A stretch of DNA of 64,000 nucleotides from positions 11,599,501 through 11,663,500 of the forward strand of contig CM044877.1 of assembly GCA_024500155.1 (NCBI GenBank). Direction: 5' to 3'. Source of the stretch: Chenopodium formosanum. Its lineage: Eukaryota > Streptophyta > Magnoliopsida > Caryophyllales > Amaranthaceae. Below the pieces are notes generated by a model. The model was not told the origin of the DNA and did not search any database. It saw nothing but the letters and a program-made list of their open reading frames with translations. Both the position numbers and the translations under genes were made by a program. Of this stretch, positions 23,237-34,912 are shown one piece after another (position 1 is the first letter of the stretch; every line of letters starts with the position of its first letter).

Positions 23237-24365
23237 AACATTTATGTATATGTAGAATAAATATCATTAACTAAATGTTTTTGCAACTGCTATTGTTCAT
23301 CTGACATGGTAGAGTCGTGTCCCCTAATCAAAAGTAATTACCTAAATCCTCTAACTAAAGTAGATAGGGAAGTAGGGTCGAATCCACAGAGAAACGGATC
23401 TTTCTATTCCTAACTAACTATTATAATCTAGATTATGAAGTAACCAATATTTATATTTGAGTAATAAACTAAACTACGGAGATCAAGAATAAGGGGAAAA
23501 TAATATATAAAAGGATCTAGGGCATAGGTTCACCAATAAATAAAACTCCAGGGTAAAACATAATAATCAATCATTGACATTGCATAAATAACATGATTAA
23601 AAGGCTCTCGCAATTTATTAATCAACATAGATCTAACAGGCTCTCGCAATTTACTAGATTTAAGTTCCTATTGAAAATAGCCTTTAATATCAAATTAACA
23701 TCTGCTCGATTCATCAATTCAATATTGCTATACTTTTACAAGCCATAATTGTAAAGCATTAAAACAATTCAATAAGAAATTATCATGCAATATCGAAAAT
23801 CAATAATAGTCAATCATCAAAGCATCAATTAACCAGATCATAAAGGGCTTTCGCTACGTATTACAATCACAAAATTAATCTACCGGTATTAAATCTCATC
23901 TCTCGAATCTCGACTTAACCATTTATAAATTAATCTTCATATTGAAACTAGACCTAAACATCAATTCTCATATGTCGAATCTCGAATCAATATTGTCAAA
24001 CTCATGCATAAAAGATCAGGCCTAATCTAGTCACATAGCATTAAATCAATCAATAGGAAATTAATCTAGCATTGATAATTAACAACAATAAATTACCCCT
24101 TCATATTATTTAAGCATCCCCATAAACCCTAGAATTAAACTACTCAGACATAATCATAACTAAACTAATCAAATAAATAAAACAAAACATAATCAAAGAA
24201 GTAAATGAAATAGCTGAAATTAAAAGAGAAGAAATTGTTACCAAAAGAAATCTGGATTAATGAAAGTAATTAAGAACAAAGGTTGAGAGAGAAATTAAGA
24301 GAGAGAAATATTCTAAGTAGAGAGAGAAAATCTCAAGAAGAAGGTAATCCAAAATTACGTACATA

Positions 24366-24372
24366 ATTTATA
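24366..24372 (-). promoter_or_regulatory. LTR TATA box (Athila-like, 3' copy)
   Basis: TATAAAT on the minus strand within GTTTAAGTATAAATTATG, 71 bp downstream of the palindrome island. Confidence 0.5.
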
Positions 24373-24442
24373 CTTAAACATTCCAACTAAAACCACTCCT
24401 AATTAGAAACTAAGTGCTCGTCTAACAAAGCCTTCCAGATTC

Positions 24443-24600
24443 ATGCGCCCGATCGGGCGCGCCTTTTTTCCTTGCCCGCTGCTGGTGTGCCGCGCCCGAT
24501 CGAGCTTATGCTCACCCGATCAGGCGCGCTTCTTCCTTGAGGGTCTCTATGCGCGCAGCCGCCCGATCGAGCGTGTGCTTGCCCGATCGGGCCCGGTCTT
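24443..24600. repeat. GCCCGATCGGGC palindrome island in the 3' LTR
   Basis: A GC-rich block in an AT-rich LTR. It contains CGCCCGATCGGGCGCGCC, CCGATCGAGC, CCCGATCAGGCG, CCCGATCGAGCG and CCCGATCGGGCC in pairs about 20 bp apart, each a perfect or near palindrome around GATC. Confidence 0.85.
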
Positions 24601-24950
24601 CTTCTTCGAGGATTGGATTTTGATTGGGCTAAACTCCTCAGCCCAATCTAAGTTTTCTCATCGGGTCTTGATTAAACGATCCAATAACCTCGGTATCTCA
24701 TATCGAGCCCTTAGTCATCGGCTCTCACCGATCCTGGGCTTCAAAAGTGGCCGTGTCCTTTTAGCTTCCGTAGTTGATCCATAAAACCCGGGAAAATGCT
24801 CCAAAAGTGCAATTTCCTGTAAAATACAACTAAAACTACGAAAACACTAGAAAACACAAATTAGTAATAAAAGTGGCTCGAAAGAGCCAAAAACACTACT
24901 AATTATGACTAAGGGACGGGAGTAAATTACTATATAAAATGGACACATCA

Positions 24951-24969
24951 AACTCCCCCAAGCCAAACC
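24951..24969 (-). other. Polypurine tract of the Athila-like element
   Basis: Minus strand GGTTTGGCTTGGGGGAGTT abuts the start of the 3' LTR. Confidence 0.65.
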
Positions 24970-26570
24970 TTTGCTTGTCCCTAAGCAAAGAGCTCATCAA
25001 TGAACATATAAAACATGCCTCACCCCAATAATCAAATCGAGCACAAACAATTCAAAGCAAATCTAATGAACATGCTTCAATGTCAATCAATCTCATACAT
25101 CTAATCATCATTCATCCCCAACAATTGTCAAGTAAAGCAAACCACATGAGCATATAGAATTCAAGACTAGTGCTCACACACTCAACTCTCATTTATGTGG
25201 CGAGTAAAAGATGTACTCGATCGCTCTCCAACCAGCCCCTTTACTTGTGAAAAATGCCCACCCATCTCACACTCTCGTGTGTTTAAAACAATGAACGCTC
25301 AACCTACTAGTCGACTCGAAATATGTCAAATCATAACTTGCATTGATAAACAACACTTTCACATTTACACAACTATATGCACAAGGTCGGAAGGTCTTTA
25401 AAGCTTGTAATGTAAGGCTAGGGTAAAGGGTAGGATAAATTTGGGGAAATGTGAGAGAAAAGCTATGCATTAAGGGAACTAAATCCTAATAAACCCATGA
25501 TCAAAATAAATGATGATCATACATCACCATCAACATAACTAACTCCAACAAGAATCCACCAAATACAACTCCAAACAATATAAACAATCCCAACACTTAC
25601 ATTTTTCACTCACAAAAATATGATAATGTAGAACTTGAGTGAAATACAAACTTTGAACACACTCTTTTTTTTTTCTTTCTTTTCAAACTTGATTTTTTTT
25701 TCTTTTTCCTTGAACAACCTTCAAATAGAACATTCGAACATATGAAACAACTTTTTTTTTCTTTTGCTCTTTTTTTTCTTTTTAACTCATATTGGAAATT
25801 TCAACTTTGTAACACAATATATCAATATTTTCCAATCATAAAATCAAAGAACAATCAGTCTTCTTTTATTCCCACATTGTGCAAATAATGTGCACACCAC
25901 AACTCCCTCACCTCACCAACTAATAGCTCCCCCAAGCCAAGCTTGGGACTAGTAACCAATGGGGCTCATATAGGCTTGTAATGTGGCTAAATAAACAATA
26001 AAAGGGCACAAGCAACAACATGGGTAGCAAGAAGGGAACAAATGTATCTAAATACTCTGAAGGCTACCTAAAATAATGAACGCCTTCGTCCTCCTCATGT
26101 GCATAATAATAAGTCACGAAACACTACTCATAGTTGCAAACCAATACTCAAATTCATTGACATACTAGGAACTATGGAACTATCACACATTCCTAACCAA
26201 ATCAACTAGTCAAGCACTATACTCACAAATAGTTGGCAATATTGACGCATGTTTAGGAATCCAAACAATTAAACTTCAAATCATGACCAACAAATCCACA
26301 ATGCTCATTATCAATAACAAAGAATCAAAACAAATTTTATCAAGTAAGGGACACAGGGAAGCATGATTTATAATTCATTGGAACGTATTTTTGGATTTTT
26401 TTATTTTTCAATTTTTTTGTATTTTTCACATATAAGAAAGCAATAAAAACTATACTAGGAAAGCAATAAATAGAGAAGAGAGAAAGAAATTTACCATATA
26501 TACAAGAAATCTCCCCCCAAGCCAAATCAAGCAATGCCCTCATTGACTTGGGAGGGTAGCTGAGAGAAGC
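24970..26570 (-). other. 3' non-coding region of the Athila-like element
   Basis: AT-rich sequence between the third ORF remnant and the 3' LTR, including poly-T/CTTTTT runs at 25660-25790. No coding region or palindrome island is visible. Confidence 0.5.
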
Positions 26571-26584
26571 TACTCCTCATCGTC

Positions 26585-27206
26585 ATCCATCCTCTCATAA
26601 CCCCCTCCATAGCCTGAGCCGGCACCACCCTGGCTCGGTCCAGCACCACCGTAACCCGAACTACCTGCAAAGTAGTTAGGGTTCACATTCCCCCCATACC
26701 CCCAAAAGGAGCGTCACCCCCATAACCATGAACCGAAGAGTAGTCCACATAAGTACCATATGCACCGGGTTGAGAATACCCTCCTTGGGGGTATTGGAAC
26801 CAATCGGAAACTAATGCCTCGGGGAGGGGGGGGATAGCCCCTCGGCGTGCGTAATCATCGTACATGGGGTATAGACCCCTCCCGAGGTTCCTCTCTATGT
26901 GTCCTTCCCGCCCATCCAAGGTGCTTAATCATTAGTATCATAATGCAAGTTAAACAAACCACTCATGCCAATTCCTTTAAACAATTATTCTACGGGTTTA
27001 TCAATTCCTAATCTAGCAAGGGTGGGGTGATGAACAAAGCGTGTAGGGATTACCTGCCTTGACGTGAGATTGATCATCCTTTGTCTTTGCTCTTGGGTGG
27101 TGATGATCACCCTCTCCCATCCCGGAACTTGCAACTCCGGGTCAATCCTAGGCGCTTGTTGCCTTGAGCTTTCCCCCCTTATGGTCCTAGATCTTTTGAG
27201 AGCCAT
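26585..27206 (-). pseudogene. Envelope-position ORF of the Athila-like element, internally deleted
   Basis: MALKRSRTIRGESSRQQAPR starts at 27206. ..LTSRQVIPTRFVHHPTLARL resembles the N-terminal part of the third ORF found downstream of pol in Athila-type elements. The frame stops after 73 codons. A second piece, 26919-26683, continues with DWFQYPQGGYSQPGAYGTYV and Gly/Tyr-rich sequence, and after a one-base frameshift ends ..GYERMDDDEE near 26572. The central several hundred residues are missing. I infer the ORF's identity from position and the short N-terminal resemblance. Confidence 0.5.
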
Positions 27207-27497
27207 TTTTTATTAGAAATGGTAGGAATTGAAGCTTTCTCTCTCTTAGGGTTTTGAGAAAAATTGAGAGAAAGTGGTAGAAATTTGGTGTTGATTATAG
27301 AGAAAGATGAAAGGATTAAGAATATGTAAAAATATTTGAGTTTTGATGGAAGAATTGGAGGAGATCTTGAAAATAAGGGAGTTTGAAGGTGTGAAAATGG
27401 AGGTTTTAGAGAGAGAAAGTGGTAATGAAGAAGATGGAAGAAGAAGAAAGTGAGGAAAGAAAGAAGGGAAAGGAATAAAAGGGACAGCCAAAAAAAG

Positions 27498-27776
27498 GTG
27501 CGCCCGATCGGGCGAAAATACTGAATTCCAGATGTCTGTTTGCACGCCCAATCGGGCGAGCTTCGCCTGATCGGGCGCGAATACGAAGTAAGATTTTGCC
27601 TTTTTACTCGCCCTGTCGGGCGAGCTTTGCCCGACATATCTTTTCCTTCACTCGGTTTTCCACAAAAATGCGCCCGACCGGGCAAGCTTTGCCTGATCGG
27701 GCGAATAAAGCTCCAATTCCAACTTCAATTGCGCGCCGGATCGGGCAGGCTTCGCCCGATCGGGCGAATTAAGAGC
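27498..27776. repeat. Internal GCCCGATCGGGC palindrome island of the Athila-like element
   Basis: Five blocks, most of them paired palindromes of the form CGCCCGATCGGGCG, an AGCTTCG or AGCTTTG spacer, then CGCCCGATCGGGCG, spaced about 45-60 bp. It lies upstream (minus strand) of the envelope-position ORF that starts at 27206 and downstream of the protease end. Confidence 0.85.
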
Positions 27777-28053
27777 TAAAATTTTCCTCGCTTGCGTGCC
27801 CAGTCAGATTCTCTTAGCTTCTTCTTCGATTTCTTTTCTTCTTCAAATTTTTCTAAGTCTCCTTACCTCTCAAATCTACACCTGTACAAAAAACACTTAT
27901 AAAAGATAAAATTTCACTCTCCTCGCCTCTCTAAAATAAAAATAAAAATAAAGAAAAAGGAAAACTAGTCTAGAAAGCAAGAAATACGGGTTGCCTCCCG
28001 CAAAGCGCTGGTTTATCTAGGTCCCGCACGACCATCTTACCACAGTATAATAA

Positions 28054-29277
28054 CTAGGACCCTTGGCCAAACGCTTGATCAGGTGGTTTTTCACCCGGTC
28101 TAGCAGTGTTTCGGCTGCAACACGGCTTCTTGACATGCCCTGTGGGACGCCAATTCACCTTATCTGGTGGATCCTCCTTGACTTGGACTGGGAGATCTTC
28201 AATGCTACGCACTAAAGATCCTTCTTTGATCGAGGGTTGCTTCAAATTGTCATTGCATTCAACACTTGCAACTCGATCTGGCGGAACACTTACCGTAGGC
28301 TCTGGTCGCACAACTTGCTTGATCGGTTCCACCTTTTCATCCTCGAAACCAAGACCAACAGTGTACAACGCTCTTTTTATTGCATCGACTTCCTTATGCC
28401 ATTTGTCTATCTCATCTGAAAGGGATGCAACACAAGATACCGCCTCCAAGGGATCTTTTTCAAGAGCTTGGGGCTTGTTAGAATAATTCTCAATCACATT
28501 AACACTGGAACATTTCTCCTCAGTCATGGAGCTTTTAGGGGCATTATTAAGATTAAAAATAACCTTATCATCCCCCACTGATAGTGTTAACTTACCACTT
28601 CTCACATCTATGATTTCTCTTGCAGTGTTAAGGAACGGTCTACCCAAAATAATTGGGGTTTACACATCCTCAGCCATATCAAGAACAACAAAATCAACAG
28701 GTATATAAAATTTACCTACTCTAACGGGGACATCCTCTAAAACACCTAAAGAGTATTTGAAAGAACGATCGGCCATTTGTAGAGTTATATTGGTAACTTT
28801 TAATTTACCCATATTCAAGTTGGAACACACAGATAATGACATGACGCTAACACTAGCACCCAAATCACACAATGCATTATCAATCATTAGATTGGCTATA
28901 TGACAAGGGATAGAAAAACTACCCGGATCTTTTAATTTAGGTGGAGACTTATTTTGATGTACGACACTACACTCTACAGTGAAAGCTACTGTCTCTACCT
29001 CACTAATAGACCTTTTCCTTGTCAATATTTCTTTCATAAATTTTGCATACGAAGGAATTTGTGTGATTAATTTAGTGAAGGGAACTGTTACCTTCAAATC
29101 TTTCACCATCTCCAAGAACTTACCAAACTGCTTATCCAAGTTTGTCTTCAAGTGACGATTGGGGAATGGAAGTTTGATAATTGTCTTTGAAGCATTATTT
29201 CTCTTATCTGGAGTAGCCACCATCTCTGGAGTCGTACCCTGCAATGTAAAATTAGATGTGTTAGTGTAGACACTCAT
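28054..29277 (-). pseudogene. Athila-like gag-pol continuation with aspartic protease; rest of pol missing
   Basis: Resuming across the inner element, the frame reads TSNFTLQGTTPEMVA.. and a linker (LPFPNRHLKTNLDKQFGKFL), then the retropepsin-like domain with CDLGASVSVMS (active-site D in a DLGAS variant) and IILGRPFLNTAREIID. A TAA codon interrupts it just before that motif (28665-28663). After a variable acidic part it ends at 28054 (..EKPPDQAFGQGS), where RT should follow. The next sequence resembles the region that normally lies downstream of pol, so a single large deletion removed RT, RNase H and integrase. The first 18 nt of the listed range come from the inner LTR and TSD. Confidence 0.8.
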
Positions 29278-29823
29278 TTGTGTCTCCCCAAAACCAAACC
29301 CGGTGATGAGTACCTTTCACGTCGAATCATAATCGAATGAAACGAAAGTGTGGAAAGGTTTAGTGTTGCGGAAAGTTTTATTTCTTTTATTTCTTTTTTC
29401 TTCTCTCTGTTTTTGAAAACTTTATTTTTAAGAAAACAGCCAATCCAGTTTGGTTGGTCCATAATATGGGTCCAATAGTGGTGTATTTGGATGGAGTTTG
29501 CAAAAACCTTTCCAACGATATATTATAAGCCCAATTCCGATGAATATTGAGGAATTTATGGCCAATTTACTAAACTGGGCCTGATTTGAGTTTTAAGTAC
29601 GGCCTATGATCTAGGGGAGGGCCTAATATAATTTATCATTCCTAATGCAATTAGGAATGGTTTTAGTCTTCTAGAACATTCTAGAAGGTCTTATCATTCT
29701 TAATTCAATTAGGACTCTTCAGAGTTTTAATTAGATCAAATAGCATTTTCGATTGAAATTATATTATTTTATCTTCTAGTACGGTAAAATTATCAGATTT
29801 TCGAAAACGCGTTAAAAGCCGGT

Positions 29824-29938
29824 TTGGCGTCCAACCCCAGGCCTTGGCGTTTGGAATCGGGATTGGCGCCAGACGCCAGCATTGGCGCCTGGCGCTAGCC
29901 ACTGGTCCTGGCGCCAATGAGCCAGGTCTGGCGCCAAG
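29824..29938. repeat. GGCGCC palindrome island, 5' LTR
   Basis: A cluster of TGGCGCC, GGCGCCA, AGCGCC and GACGCC words, including the inverted pair GGCGCCAGACGCCAGC / ATTGGCGCCTGGCGCT. It can fold on itself at several registers. It lies 60 bp upstream of the LTR TATA box. Confidence 0.9.
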
Positions 29939-29997
29939 GTGGTTTTGTGGTCTTCAGACTCTGTTTTGATAAATTATCTTTTTTGGATGATTTTTTC

Positions 29998-30005
29998 TAT
30001 AAATA
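29998..30005 (+). promoter_or_regulatory. LTR TATA box (5' LTR)
   Basis: TATAAATA 60 bp downstream of the palindrome island. The same word is in the 3' LTR at 42258-42265 and, without an island, in the related solo LTR at 61405-61412. Confidence 0.6.
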
Positions 30006-31214
30006 TCGTATCAAAAACTCCGGTTTCATTCATCAACAATCACCGATTATCAATATTCTTCCCATCATTCACCAAGATTCACCAATTATAAATATTCATT
30101 CATCAATTCTCTTCTTCATTCATCTCATTCACTCATATTTTTCATTCTTTTCTTTCTTTGCTTTTTAATACAAAATTTCGCATTCATTAGATCTTGAAAC
30201 ACCTATCCATATTCGAAGTTGCCTTCGCCCTAGACGTGAAAGGTTTTAATTTCTGAGGATTTGGTCCCAAATCTCTATTTCAATTATTTAATTTAATTGT
30301 TTTGTTTTATTATTTTCCTTGAAGTTACTAACGCGTGTATTTTGTTATTAGAAAGAGATACGAGGCATCCAAGTAAGTACCTTTAATTGATTTATTGATA
30401 TTATGATGTAGAAATCATGCTTAGATTGTTATTTTGATTCCTAGTATCATGTCTAGGGTAACTTTAATATTAAATATGATTTCTATGATGCCTTTTATTC
30501 TCTTCCTAATATTTATTCATGTTAGTATCATGTTAGGGCTAAAGATTTGATTTTTATTGTTAGTGACATGCTAGGGTTCGTTATTAATCTTGTTAGTATC
30601 ATGCCTAGGATCTTGCTATTCTTTAACATGATTATGATTATGATTGATATTATTATTATTAATGATGTTATTTATTATTATGTTGCTTGATATTTATTGT
30701 TATTGCTTGATCACCTTTTATTGCATGTTTAAAGGGAATTGGTACTTGTAATCACGCTTAATAAGATAATTAATAATCTTGTTAGGTTAATTGTGATTAT
30801 AATTCAAGTGATCGCCAATAATAGTTTATTTGTGCATTAAATTCAACCAACATAGATTAATCAGGTTTAGGGTTAATCCTATTGATTGTATGTTAGTCAG
30901 AAAGCGCACATGAATACGAGCAGAACAAAGTAGAGGCCTATTATTAGGGCAGGTTCAATCTCTTTTAGGTTGGTTTTGTACCATCATCCCCAAACCCTTA
31001 TTTGGTTCATGACCTTATGGAGTTGACGATCTCTTGGATCGTTAAGGGGTGTAACCTTCATCCTATGAACAGTTTACAAGTTCCTTAAAAACTTGTTGAC
31101 GACTCTTTTGCTCTATCTTCTTCCCTTTTGGACGCCACCATACTTTAGTGTATGATCACAGTGGGGTTCAAGCTAGTGGAATTTTAAAGGCTTGAAACTA
31201 TTCCCTACAGTTTT

Positions 31215-31232
31215 TGGCGACTCCACTGGGGA
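31215..31232 (+). other. Primer-binding site of the Tat-like element
   Basis: TGGCGACTCCACTGGGGA lies six bases after the 5' LTR. This form, assigned to a tRNA-Arg primer, is typical of Ogre/Tat elements. Confidence 0.75.
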
Positions 31233-31511
31233 GGATTTCTATTTTAATTCCTGAATTTGTTTCGGCAATGATTTAGAATGAGTGGATGAGACTCGAAAAG
31301 TTCTAAGTATTTCATGTGCGTAATTTTGATTAACATTGTGTCATATGCATAAAAAGGTTCTCATTGGAAAGACCATCCGTAATGAGTCAAACATAAGGAT
31401 TTTACACGTAGAAAATTTGAGAAATGTCTTTCACAACTAGGACTGAAATAACACCGCGCGAAACTGGATGATTTTATTGAGCACAGAAAGCTCCTGAGGC
31501 ATGTGGGAAGT

Positions 31512-31622
31512 AGCGTCAGGGGCCAGAGCTTGGCGCCAAACTTTTAGCCCTAGCGCCAGACGCCAGCATTGGCGCCAGGCGCTACAGTTAAAAGTTGGCG
31601 CCAGTCTCTGTTTGCTGGCGCC
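31512..31622. repeat. GGCGCC palindrome island in the leader, 280 bp after the primer site
   Basis: Contains TTGGCGCCAAAC, AGCGCCAGACGCCAGC, ATTGGCGCCAGGCGCT, GTTGGCGCCAGTC and GCTGGCGCCAATTT. The core is the same inverted pair as in the LTR. Confidence 0.85.
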
Positions 31623-31860
31623 AATTTCCCCCAATACCGAGCCAGAAATATGCGTTCTAATTTCGACCGGTTTTTCGTATTGTTTGCTCGATCCTACTTC
31701 CTGATTGAATTTTTTCTCACTTTTCTGAAACCTATATGTGTTCTACATATGGACATAACCCTCTGGGAATTCATGCTCTATCTACCTGATTGAACGCTCC
31801 TGGCAACAAAGGGTACATCTGAGAGGTTGAATTCACCAAACCATGGAAGCGAGTTTTTCT

Positions 31861-31883
31861 AAAAAAAAAAAAAAAAAAAAAAA
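31861..31883. repeat. Poly-A run, about 23 bases, in the leader of the Tat-like element
   Basis: Homopolymer between TTTTTCT and CTCGCGG. Confidence 0.9.
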
Positions 31884-32294
31884 CTCGCGGTGTTCTATCC
31901 ACACGCGTTAACCCTTCACGGTTAGGCTTCTACGCGGTGCATCTGAACAATTAACCATGGACCCTGTTTGACTAAACCATATCCCGAACTTTAGAGAACT
32001 AAAGCCGTGGTTAGGTTGCGAACTCATTGCATCATGTTGTGCCTACTTGACTAATTGTGCATTATTTGTTGTGCATATATATCCTATGCTCCTCTTATCC
32101 GTTTGTTGATTTGTGTTGAGATTAAAATTAATGACTTAAAGAACTTTGCCTAATTAATTAATTAATTAATTAATTAATTCAAGTCAATAAAGTCTTTTTT
32201 CTCCTCTTTTAATCGGAATTGACCTAAAACGACTTTAGGCATACCCCAGTTGACTAATAATATCGAAAACAGTCCCAGACCAAGGCTCCAATAT

Positions 32295-32397
32295 TGGTGC
32301 CAAAATATGAGCTGTAGCGCCACTGTATGGTGCGTAGCGCCAGACATTTACTAAAAAGTCTGGCGCTAAGCACCATATTGTGACGCCAGTTCTGTCG
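32295..32397. repeat. GGCGCC-type island in the gag leader (degenerate)
   Basis: Diverged words (TTGGTGCC, TAGCGCCA, TGGCGCTA, GACGCCAG) arranged as inverted pairs, about 530 bp before the gag ATG. Confidence 0.7.
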
Positions 32398-32928
32398 CTT
32401 GGCCGACAGTTCGAATTATTTGTCGAGTCATCACCTACTATTTATTTAGTCAATTTTCTGTTTAACTCGACTAACTTTGCTGTTATAATGCTAAATTAAA
32501 TTAATATTCGAGTTTAGGCACTCAGTCCCATGGTCTTACACAAGAGTCCAAGTATGTCACTTACACTCAATACACACACCAATACATATGTTTTGACCAT
32601 GATTAAGAGAGTCTTGTGTGCGCGCGTCATTTTTCGTCATTTTTTTTAGGGGGGTAAGTCGGATATTAATTCTCCAATAAATAATAATACTTAAGTTCCC
32701 TAAACACATGTACATTACTGCTCCCTAAAAATATGCATACTTTTTTTTAAAAAAATAATAAAAAAACCATAAAGTCAAATTGATTCGAGTCAAGTAATTA
32801 AAACGCAAACTGGCTTAATTTACAGCGCGTGGTCAAGAAAAGAAGGACGATTAATCAAAGGTAATCTCTTCGTACAAGTCCAACTTTTCGACAAACCTAT
32901 AGCCCTCAAGAGGAAAGCAAGAGTCATA

Positions 32929-34170
32929 ATGGCAACTCAGGAAGAAGTTAACGATCTCAAGAACCAACTGGCTACTATAACTGAGACACTGAAGCTTCTC
33001 GCACTTAAGATCGAGGATCCCGCGAAGCAACAACAAATGGACCTCATGCAAGAAAGCCTAAGCAAGTTGTCCAGCGACTACAAGTTTCAAGAACTCACAT
33101 CCCAAGGGGTCTCGGTGGATAAAGATCTTCTTCCGCAGAAGTTCAGTGCCAACGACATCCCAAAGTTTAGGGTAATCGACAACCCATACTTCCATCTAAG
33201 AGCGTTTGAAACAATAATGAGTATCAAGGGTATCGATAAGAAAGTCTTCCCTTCTATGTTCTCGCTATCTCTTGAGACCGTTTGCCAACAATGGTTCTTT
33301 TCTCTTGAAAAAGAAAAGACCTCTACCTGGGAATCCATAGCAAACGCTTTCGTTGATAGGTACAAGTGCAACGTTCAAGTCGAAACTGACCATAGAGAAC
33401 TTGAAATCCTCAAACAGAAGGAGAATGAAGGCTTCAAATCTTTCTTTAACAAGTGGAGAGAAACCTCAGCTAAAATGATTGAGGTACCAAGTGAAAAAGA
33501 GTCCGTGAGACTGTTCATTAAAAATCTCCAAGAAAAATATTCAAAACATCTTAAATATCAAAATAACCTTCATACCTTTAAGGCTGTTTATGATATTGGG
33601 ATTAATATCGAAGATGACTTGGCTAAATCTAAAGCTGCTAATAATAACTCCAACAGTGGCTGGAAAGGAAAGAAGAACGACAATCCTTCTTCTTCCAAAA
33701 CCGCCCACTCAAATAATGTTAGCGCCTTTAACCTGGGAGAAGTCCTCGCCATGAATAACCAAGGACAAAAGAAACCGTTTAGGAGAAACTTCTCTCCTAC
33801 TGGCATGAGTTATGACACCGCGTTTGATCGACTAAATGCAAAAAGTCTTATAACTCCCATTGGACCGTTTGGAGATCCACTAGTTGAGAAGAGGTCGCCT
33901 AATTGGAACCCCAATGCACATTGCAAATATCATCAAGGTAGGGGCCATTCTACTGAAAGCTGTTGGAAGCTTAAGGAAGCTATCCAAGACCTAATTGACA
34001 GTAACAAGCTACCATTGCCCCCTGCCAGTAAGAAGCCGAGTATTGACAATGCACCTCTAGCTCACACATTGGCTATCTCCGATGAAGAAAGCGAAGTTGA
34101 CCCCTCATCTCTTATTAAGCCTGTCAAAGCAACCAATGTCAAAGAGGAAGAAGAAGAGACCTTTTTCGAT
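32929..34170 (+). CDS. Tat/Ogre-like gag
   Basis: It starts at the ATG at 32929 (MATQEEVNDLKNQLATITET) with a coiled-coil-like N-terminus. The capsid-type domain lies at about residues 85-215 (..FVDRYKCNVQ.., ELEILKQKENEGFKSFFNKW). A basic Asn/Ser/Lys linker follows, then a zinc-knuckle variant CKYHQGRGHSTESCW from residue 332 (C-x3-H.. rather than canonical CCHC, as in other Tat gags), and an acidic end. The frame stays open to 34302, but from about residue 412 it reads integrase DNA out of frame: this is the junction of a deletion that removed protease, RT and RNase H. The gag itself has no internal stop and could make a particle protein. Confidence 0.85.
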
Positions 34171-34912
34171 GTCAAGTGGCAATTGATTACTTTACAAAGT
34201 GGGTTGAAGCGCAATCATATGCTAAACTTACTGCAAAACATGTATCACTCTTTATCGAGAGAAATATCATTTGTCGATATGGAGTCCCACATGAAATGGT
34301 AAATATGGTATCCAACATCATTATTCGTCCCCTTATAGACCTCAAGCAAACGGAGCAGTCGAGGCAGCTAATAAGAATTTAAAGACTATCATTGAGAAAA
34401 TGACAGAAAATTATAAGGATTGGCCTGACAAGCTTCACTTTGTATTGTGGGGTTATCGCACGTCAATCCGTACGTCAACAGGAAATACATCATTTTCTTT
34501 GGTATATGGAATGGATGCCGTACAACCTGTCGAACTAGAAATACCATCTCTACGTATTGCGCTAGAGAGTAAACTCGATGAAGTCGAATGGACTAAGGCA
34601 CGATATGAAGAATTGATCTTACTCGACGAAAAACGACTAGAAGCTCTACATCACACTCAGTGCTATCAAACTCGTATGGCTAGACATTTTAATAAGAAGG
34701 TCAAGACAAGAAATATCAAAGTAGGAGATTTGGTATTAAAAGCGTTAAGAAAAAATGTTTTAGATCCAAGGGGAAAGTTTAGAACTAATTGGTCTGGCCC
34801 CTACATTGTCAAAACAATCCTGTCAGGTGGGGCAGCTAAACTAACTGATATGGATTGCAATGAATTTTCAAACATGACCAATCTTGACCAACTTAAAAAA
34901 TACTACCCATAA
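34165..34912 (+). pseudogene. Integrase remnant of the Tat-like element
   Basis: AIDYFTKWVEAQSYAKLT (34176) supplies the first catalytic Asp. The segment after CRYGVPHEMV (about 34297) is missing, which removes the second Asp and shifts the frame. SPYRPQANGAVEAANKNLK (about 34330-34380) keeps the catalytic Glu region. The C-terminal part (34400-34912) is intact, with TSTGNTSFSLVYGMDAVQPV and GKFRTNWSGPYIVKTI, and ends ..DQLKKYYP. Inactive because of the core deletion. Confidence 0.85.

Larger units (their letters stand above)
23302..24950 (-). repeat. 3' LTR of the Athila-like element
   Basis: In plus orientation it runs TGACATGGTAGAGTCGTG..GGACACATCA, 1,649 bp, nearly collinear with 45186-46834. 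On the minus strand the order is U3 start (24950), palindrome island (24443-24600), TATA box (24366-24372), then transcribed part. Confidence 0.9.
29265..31209 (+). repeat. 5' LTR of the Tat-like element
   Basis: Begins TGTAGACACTCATTTGTG and ends ACTATTCCCTACA. Contains the palindrome island (29824-29938) and TATA box (29998-30005). Confidence 0.92.

Noticed and set aside
27179..27685. 168-aa minus-strand ORF upstream of the Athila third ORF
   Set aside because: It translates the palindrome island and low-complexity Phe/Leu/Ser leader; no domain character.
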